From contig CAYFOI010000013.1 of assembly GCA_964344725.1 (NCBI GenBank), positions 1-35,676 of the forward strand: 35,676 nucleotides of DNA. Direction: 5' to 3'. Below are positions 31,166 through 35,676 of this stretch, piece after piece (the first letter of the stretch is position 1; each line of letters starts with the position of its first letter). The notes beneath the pieces were generated by a model. The model made no database searches and was not told the DNA's origin. It was given only the letters and a program-made list of their open reading frames with translations. The stretch comes from CG2-30-44-17 sp964344725 (GTDB taxonomy: Bacteria; Patescibacteriota; Gracilibacteria; UBA1369; UBA12470). The position numbers and the translations under genes were made by a program.

Positions 31166-31185
31166 AACTTGGAACTAGGAACTAG
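31166..31185. repeat. GGAACTAG-type short repeat
   Basis: AACTTGGAACTAGGAACTAG lies just upstream of the AI-2E gene. A related AACTAGGAACTTG is at 28914-28926 after the NptA gene. Similar GTATCTAG-type units lie at 25682-25710 ahead of the M23 gene. Confidence 0.55.
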
Positions 31186-31257
31186 TAGTTTTGGTATATT
31201 GTTAGTGGCTGAGCACTATGTTACCATACGCGGCGTGAATTTTAACTCGAAAACAAA

Positions 31258-31842
31258 ATGAAAAAATTATTTTTTGTACTTTTAATTCTAATCATTATGA
31301 CTTCATCGGGATGTTCTACCGAGGACACACAAAAATTTGATCAATTTTCAGGACCACAATCAGGAGATACTGTTGCTACTATCAAGACTAGCGAAGGAGA
31401 CATTAAAATCAGACTATTTGCAGATTTGACTCCTGAAATGGTGACAAATTTCACTACTCTTTCCGATGACGGATATTATAACGGGCTTATTTTTCACAGG
31501 GTCATTAACGATTTTATGATTCAAGGTGGCGATCCAAATGGGAATGGCACTGGAGGTCATAGTTACAAAGGCGAAGGAACTAAGCTAGATGATGAAATTA
31601 TTGACGGTTTAAAACATGTTCGTGGAGCTATTTCGATGGCAAATAGCGGACCTGATACCAACGGTAGTCAGTTCTTTATCGTACAGAGCGATTCTACTTA
31701 TCTCGATGGTGGGTATTCGTTGTTTGGGCAGGTTTATGATGGTATGGATGTCGTCGATGCTATAGCTTCTGTCGAAACTGGTTTAAATGATAAGCCTCTC
31801 AAAGACGTTGTTATTGAAACTATCAGAATTGATACGTATTAA
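31258..31842 (+). CDS. Cyclophilin-type peptidyl-prolyl isomerase, lipoprotein
   Basis: This 194-residue folding catalyst should be anchored outside the membrane. The lipobox MTSSGC gives lipid-modified Cys19. The cyclophilin domain spans about 36-192. FHRVINDFMIQGGDPNGNG holds the catalytic Arg of the FHRxIxxFMIQGGD motif, and NGSQFFIVQ is the second signature. The Trp of human cyclophilin is Tyr here (DSTYLDGGYSLFGQV), common in bacteria. A weak extended -10 (TGGTATATT, near 31196) may be its promoter. The next gene also encodes a lipoprotein but has its own promoter. Confidence 0.94.
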   Translation: MKKLFFVLLILIIMTSSGCSTEDTQKFDQFSGPQSGDTVATIKTSEGDIKIRLFADLTPEMVTNFTTLSDDGYYNGLIFHRVINDFMIQGGDPNGNGTGGHSYKGEGTKLDDEIIDGLKHVRGAISMANSGPDTNGSQFFIVQSDSTYLDGGYSLFGQVYDGMDVVDAIASVETGLNDKPLKDVVIETIRIDTY

Positions 31843-31864
31843 TTACTGTTTTTTTAAAATTGTT

Positions 31865-31893
31865 TTGAAAACTCGTACGCCTCAGCGTATACT
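31865..31893 (+). promoter_or_regulatory. Sigma70-like promoter of the 206-aa lipoprotein gene
   Basis: TTGAAA (31865-31870), a 17-bp spacer and TATACT (31888-31893). The leader contains a second AGCGTATA (direct repeat of the -10 region) and is A-rich without a Shine-Dalgarno. Confidence 0.75.
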
Positions 31894-31926
31894 TGTTTTT
31901 AGCGTATAAAAAAATAAAAATAAAAC

Positions 31927-32547
31927 ATGAAAAAATTATTATCTATCTTTTTGTTAGTCCTGTTTGCTGCTCAAGGATGCTCTCTTGTTAGTACATCCGA
32001 GCAAGCTATGTCTGAGAACGTAAAGAGCAGTTTTGTTGACGCTTTAGATTGTGGCGATGCTGACATCGAGAATTCTGCGTATTGTGCTGTTACTCATATT
32101 GGTGATTTTGATTTGGTTTTACCAGATGATGTTCAGACTTATCTTGGTTTCTCTATGGCTCTTGTTGATGGAGATGATGTTGAGTCTTCGATTGTTGCTA
32201 CTAGTCATGTTGCAGCTTTGCATCTTGGACCTGAGACTGCTCGTTTGACCGCACTTGTCGCTACAACCGAGGAGGATGAGATTGAGTTAGGCCAAATTTC
32301 TGCCGATATCGAGACCTTGCTTAGTGGAGTTGAGCACAGTTTTGACATATCAGAAGGATTAGCATCTTATCTCGATGGAGAGAGGGATTTTACAGGATAC
32401 ACAATCTTGGAATCTACTGTTACATCAGCAACTTATGATTCTCCGCTTCCTTATACTATTCACTACACAGGCAATGCTTATGTTGTGATAGAGGACGCTA
32501 TCGGTGGAGTTTACGTTTCTGTGTTCCCCGACACTCCTGTTTCGTAA
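31927..32547 (+). CDS. Lipoprotein of unknown function
   Basis: This 206-residue exported protein has MKKLLSIFLLVLFAAQGC as its signal peptide with lipid-modified Cys18. Two more Cys (in DALDCGD and SAYCAV) could form a disulfide. The rest is acidic, with alternating beta (GDFDLVLPDDV, ALHLGPETARLTALV) and helical (QISADIETLLSGVEH) stretches. I do not recognise a family. It has its own promoter, and the next gene also has its own. Confidence 0.8.
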   Translation: MKKLLSIFLLVLFAAQGCSLVSTSEQAMSENVKSSFVDALDCGDADIENSAYCAVTHIGDFDLVLPDDVQTYLGFSMALVDGDDVESSIVATSHVAALHLGPETARLTALVATTEEDEIELGQISADIETLLSGVEHSFDISEGLASYLDGERDFTGYTILESTVTSATYDSPLPYTIHYTGNAYVVIEDAIGGVYVSVFPDTPVS

Positions 32548-32567
32548 GCGTGTGGCGACAACTCTTG

Positions 32568-32595
32568 TTGACTTATTGGGCGGAATGAGTATAAT
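32568..32595 (+). promoter_or_regulatory. Sigma70-like promoter of the 233-aa gene
   Basis: TTGACT (32568-32573), a 16-bp spacer and a perfect TATAAT (32590-32595). The predicted leader before ATG 32622 is about 20 nt. Confidence 0.75.
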
Positions 32596-32621
32596 TCCGG
32601 TCTTTAAGTAATTTCGATCCA

Positions 32622-33323
32622 ATGGGACAAGGAAAACCAGATCCATTAGGGGAAAGTCCTGACAAACGTACTATTAATCTAGACTTTGATATGGTTGCTG
32701 AGTATTTTCAGTCTGTTTCTGATACTCAGTACGTTGCGCAGGATTGTCATTTTTTACCTGTCCAAGGGTTTACTGTTAGCGGCAGGATGTCACCTGCTAC
32801 AGATTGGGTTGCAATTACTATGACTCCTATTTGTCGTGGAGCAGATTCTGTCGTTCTGTATCTGTCGCATGCACCTGCTACTCCAAAGAGTCATTTTTGC
32901 CCAAATGACGAGATGGAGCCTGTTGTAGCTATTTCGATTGAGGATCTTGGGAATATGTGTTTGCAATTGGACCTTCGTGGGCAAGGATCTTTCAATTTTG
33001 ACTTTTATTCTGAAGAGGATATTGCGAGGGTTTTTGATTTGTTGCTCACGCATGTGCTTGAACATAATGTGCGATGTCATGCAGCAAATATTTCTTGGGT
33101 TCCTGTGACTTTGCAAGTTTATGCTCATGATATCGCTACTTTGAGGATTCTTCTTGGTGCAGATTTCCATGCTGCTGATGAGTCTCAAGAAGGATTAGCG
33201 CAAACAATGGCACGTCAGGATTTAGATCTTCCTGAAACGATTTTGCTTACTAAGCAAATAAATCCGATGTTGATGCATTCGCAGCAGGAGACCCCGGATG
33301 GTAGCAGCAGACTGCCAAATTAA
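32622..33323 (+). CDS. Hypothetical soluble protein
   Basis: This 233-residue protein without signal peptide or membrane helix is predicted mixed alpha/beta. Strands such as WVAITMTPICRG and VVLYLSHAP come first, then a helix DIARVFDLLLTHVLEHNV. The C-terminal 45 residues look disordered. No family is recognised. It has its own promoter. Its TAA shares TTAA with the stop of the convergent CPBP protease gene. Confidence 0.72.
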   Translation: MGQGKPDPLGESPDKRTINLDFDMVAEYFQSVSDTQYVAQDCHFLPVQGFTVSGRMSPATDWVAITMTPICRGADSVVLYLSHAPATPKSHFCPNDEMEPVVAISIEDLGNMCLQLDLRGQGSFNFDFYSEEDIARVFDLLLTHVLEHNVRCHAANISWVPVTLQVYAHDIATLRILLGADFHAADESQEGLAQTMARQDLDLPETILLTKQINPMLMHSQQETPDGSSRLPN

Positions 33324-33997
33324 AAAACAATAAAATACCCTAGCGTCATCACGATGGCGTCTGCACAAAAGTGACTTATCCATGCTCCTAGGAGATTGCC
33401 GGTTTTTTTGTAAATATTGCACCAAATCACTCCCCCAACGAAGACAGCAAACGTTCCAAACAGTGCAAATGGCAAATCAAAAAACTGCGAGAGTATTATG
33501 TAGTGATGAATACCGAATGCCGCACTGCTTATTAAGATTGCTGCGTTTTTCTTAAGTTTTAACATTAGTCCACTAAAAACAAACCATCTCCAATAATATT
33601 CCTCTATAAACGAGTGAATTATGCTTACAAAAAGCGCAAATGGGATGTAGTAGTTTTCGATTTTGAAGTCGATGATTTTTTCGTAGATATTGTCTGCAAA
33701 TCCGCTTAAGTAATCTGTAAGAGACAAGTATATGGAGATTCCTATCCCGACAATAATTATTCCTGATATGATACCGGCTAATATCGACCTTCTCCATTCC
33801 CGACCGAACATTTTTGGCAGATGCTTTTTCGCCGCTAACAGCCAGGCTGAAGGCCAAGCTATGAGTAAAATTTTTGTACAAGAATAAAGCCAGGTTACCG
33901 CATCACTTCCTTCAAAGACATTGAAGTAGAGATAAGACAGTGCTATCTGAAAAAATAAGGCTGGAACTACTGCAAAATAAAAGAGAGTGTTTTTCAT
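33320..33997 (-). CDS. CPBP-family intramembrane metalloprotease (CAAX/Abi)
   Basis: This 225-residue membrane protease of the Rce1/Abi (CPBP) family has about seven hydrophobic helices. The four family motifs are visible: EEYYWR (E132, E133, R137) is motif 1 (EExxxR), FGIHHY (H164/H165) is motif 2, and SHFCAD (H209, D213) is motif 4, so the active site appears intact. Bacterial members process peptides or lie near bacteriocin immunity genes, but no such neighbours are here. The promoter contains a 7-bp inverted repeat, and its -10 ends nine bases before ATG, giving a leader of at most two or three bases. Confidence 0.9.
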   Translation of the reverse strand: MKNTLFYFAVVPALFFQIALSYLYFNVFEGSDAVTWLYSCTKILLIAWPSAWLLAAKKHLPKMFGREWRRSILAGIISGIIIVGIGISIYLSLTDYLSGFADNIYEKIIDFKIENYYIPFALFVSIIHSFIEEYYWRWFVFSGLMLKLKKNAAILISSAAFGIHHYIILSQFFDLPFALFGTFAVFVGGVIWCNIYKKTGNLLGAWISHFCADAIVMTLGYFIVF

Positions 33998-34006
33998 CTA
34001 CTCTGA

Positions 34007-34035
34007 ATAATAATCAGATTATTACTTTCTCTCAA
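34007..34035 (-). promoter_or_regulatory. Promoter of the CPBP gene with inverted repeat
   Basis: On the minus strand TTGAGA (34035-34030), a 17-bp spacer and TATTAT (34012-34007). TAATAAT-CAG-ATTATTA (34008-34024) is a perfect inverted repeat across the -10 and spacer and could be an operator. Confidence 0.6.
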
Positions 34036-34042
34036 GAACTTT

Positions 34043-35676
34043 TTAGTGAGTACTACTGTGCAATGCTTGCAATGCTCTAGCCTCTTCTGCTCCACCGTGG
34101 ATTTCTCGTGGATGTATACCTGCTTGGTGCATTGCTATTGCCCAATCGTGTTCATATCTTTGTGGAGGCCCATCAAATCCTCTGAGTTCCACTTCTGCTC
34201 CTGGGAAAGCTTGCTGTAATGCTCTACCGATTATTCCATCAGATCCATTAGTTCTCGATGCTTGCAATATTACAACGTTGTCTACCTCTATTGGATCACT
34301 TGCTGAAAGACCTATTGCTGTTCTTAATTTTTCAGGATCGAACAGATCTCTAGCGTCCGCTACAGATATTGCAGCAACTCCTGCTTCGCCACGTATTCCG
34401 TATTCAGCTGCGTATCCCATGCTTCCGAAACCTACATACACTGTATGAATTGCTCCAGGATGTTTGTCTGGCTCTAGACCTCTAAACGGATTTGCAACTC
34501 CGGCTATTTGTCCGTCGTTTACACGTCCATTTAGTTTGCATTTTTCGTCTTCGAAGGCACCTACATGTTGTAGATTCGTGATTGATACGAGGGTAGGTCC
34601 CTCGAATTCGCCTCTCCATAATCTTTCTAAGAAATATCTAGCTTCTTCAACAGATTTAGGTTCAATTACATTTATGCCGTATCTGAGCATTTCTGTTAGA
34701 TAATCAGATGGTGGCCCGTATCCGGCGACGTATGTCATACCCAGCATACCTATGTTGAGTTTTCTTTCACCTATTTCTGCCAAAAGGCTTTCTAGTTGTT
34801 CTGTAGTGACACTTTCTATTCTTTGTTCAAGTACTCCTATAAGATCTTGTAAATCTAAGACAGATGTGTCGCCTCCTTCCAAGTGTGCTGTAAATCTTCG
34901 TGGAACAGCCCAAGTCCCACATAAATAAGGGCTTGCTGACTCTACAAGGACTCTCTTTCCTTGATCAGCTAGTTCTATGGCTTCTCGTAGAGCTGCAACT
35001 TCGTCGATAGGCCTAAGGTGCAATCCTTCCGGATCGATTGCTAATCTGTGTGGAATAGATGGCCCACTGATATAAGGGGTGTCTGGAGCAACATGATCTG
35101 GAGGATTTTCTGGGTTTGCTACCACTATTTCTGCAAATGCTCTCGCTGCGTGTGGGATCAACCCACCTGGTCCTGGTTTTAACAAATTAGCTGCGGCTTC
35201 TTGTGGCACGAATTTATGCCTTTTACCCTCTGGAGGCAAATCTTCATTCCCATCTAGCCCATAACCTTTTACCGTGTCTGCAATCACAATTGCATCACCT
35301 GTTCTACTCAGTATTGCTCTAAGTTCATTTGCATTATGTCCATCACATCTTTCTACTGGTACTCCCATAATATTTGCGAAAAGCTGTAATCTCTGTTCAT
35401 AAGCTTCTCTTTCATAATCAGTACAGACGCCTGTCAGTCTCTCTCTATTAGCATCTACAACTATTTTTAATGAGCCTCTTCCATCTGCTCTTAAAAAGTC
35501 TGTGATATCTTCAATCAATCTAGTTTCCGCCATTTCTCCATCCCCTAATACTAGAACATGATCTCTATTTGGATCTAGGTTGTATTCAGCTAGAGCGTCT
35601 GGGCATTCTCCCGCATCGTTGAAGCTACCGTTCATTTTCGGGTGCGTAACTTGGCAAAAACTTAGAAGAATTTGGG
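34043..35676 (-). CDS. Transketolase-like thiamine-diphosphate protein, 5' end cut by window
   Basis: The frame is open past ATG 35635 to the window edge, so that ATG is probably internal and the true start lies outside. The visible part has the thiamine-diphosphate motif GDGE followed 29 residues after GDG by N (VVDANRERLTG), then ERCDGHNANEL and VIADTVKGYG, as in transketolases and AceE-type E1 enzymes. The region with GMLGMTYVAGYGPPSDYL and INVIEPKSVEEARYFLE matches the pyrimidine domain, and YVGFGSMGYAA with VADARDLFDPE matches the C-terminal domain. I cannot find the GIAEQ-type catalytic Glu of the pyrimidine domain, so specificity and even activity are uncertain. Confidence 0.78.
   Translation of the reverse strand, partial: QILLSFCQVTHPKMNGSFNDAGECPDALAEYNLDPNRDHVLVLGDGEMAETRLIEDITDFLRADGRGSLKIVVDANRERLTGVCTDYEREAYEQRLQLFANIMGVPVERCDGHNANELRAILSRTGDAIVIADTVKGYGLDGNEDLPPEGKRHKFVPQEAAANLLKPGPGGLIPHAARAFAEIVVANPENPPDHVAPDTPYISGPSIPHRLAIDPEGLHLRPIDEVAALREAIELADQGKRVLVESASPYLCGTWAVPRRFTAHLEGGDTSVLDLQDLIGVLEQRIESVTTEQLESLLAEIGERKLNIGMLGMTYVAGYGPPSDYLTEMLRYGINVIEPKSVEEARYFLERLWRGEFEGPTLVSITNLQHVGAFEDEKCKLNGRVNDGQIAGVANPFRGLEPDKHPGAIHTVYVGFGSMGYAAEYGIRGEAGVAAISVADARDLFDPEKLRTAIGLSASDPIEVDNVVILQASRTNGSDGIIGRALQQAFPGAEVELRGFDGPPQRYEHDWAIAMHQAGIHPREIHGGAEEARALQALHSSTH

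Noticed and set aside
1..35676. UGA recoded to glycine, as in some CPR lineages
   Set aside because: rfbD and rfbA end at TGA with normal lengths, and no family member needs read-through.

Overview
The window looks like a piece of chromosome from a Candidate Phyla Radiation (Patescibacteria) bacterium. I infer this from the short intergenic spaces, AT-rich leaders, short CPR-style ribosomal proteins, and many lineage-specific proteins with no family I recognise beside ordinary housekeeping genes. UGA is a normal stop (rfbD and rfbA end in TGA), so the UGA=Gly lineages (Gracilibacteria/Absconditabacteria) are unlikely. I cannot name the phylum. I found no insertion sequence, CRISPR array or phage block.

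Layout: (1) 30-5700, plus strand: infB with its own terminator, then a tightly overlapping dTDP-sugar operon rfbB-rfbD-rfbA followed by a PfkB-family sugar kinase. rfbC is absent. (2) 5695-9487, minus strand: rnhB, rplS (L19 with a long acidic tail), a winged-helix regulator fused to a degenerate nucleotidyltransferase domain, a small membrane protein and tig. (3) 9637-17321, plus strand: five proteins I mostly cannot assign (657, 108, 1245, 213 and 270 aa). Four of the five have their own sigma70-like promoter, and the last is a secreted HExxH metalloprotease. (4) 17322-17880: a terminator, about 310 bp of relatively GC-rich, hairpin-rich DNA, and tRNA-His(GTG). (5) 17888-25537: divergent MFS transporter and GNAT acetyltransferase, a DUF1287 lipoprotein, a CsoR-family repressor with a ten-helix TDT-type transporter, a DUF2914-like secreted protein, a Cys-rich repeat protein, several hypotheticals, a holin-like protein and rpmA (L27). 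(6) 25741-35676: an M23 peptidase with coiled coil, an NptA-type Na/Pi cotransporter, YibE/F, an AI-2E-family permease, a cyclophilin lipoprotein, an unknown lipoprotein, an unknown protein, a CPBP membrane protease, and a transketolase-like gene cut by the window edge.

Expression signals: -35/-10 pairs with 16-18 bp spacing lie before many genes. At about 30 starts I saw no Shine-Dalgarno motif. In several genes the ATG is only 6-9 nt after the -10 box, which predicts leaderless or near-leaderless mRNAs. The most coherent candidate system is the CsoR-family repressor (20754-20993). Its metal-site His is replaced by Asn while the two Cys remain 29 residues apart, as in persulfide sensors of the CstR type. 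It sits behind a C/G-tract palindromic operator and 2 bp ahead of a TDT (TehA/SLAC1/SSU1-like) transporter, which suggests a reactive-sulfur or sulfite response module.
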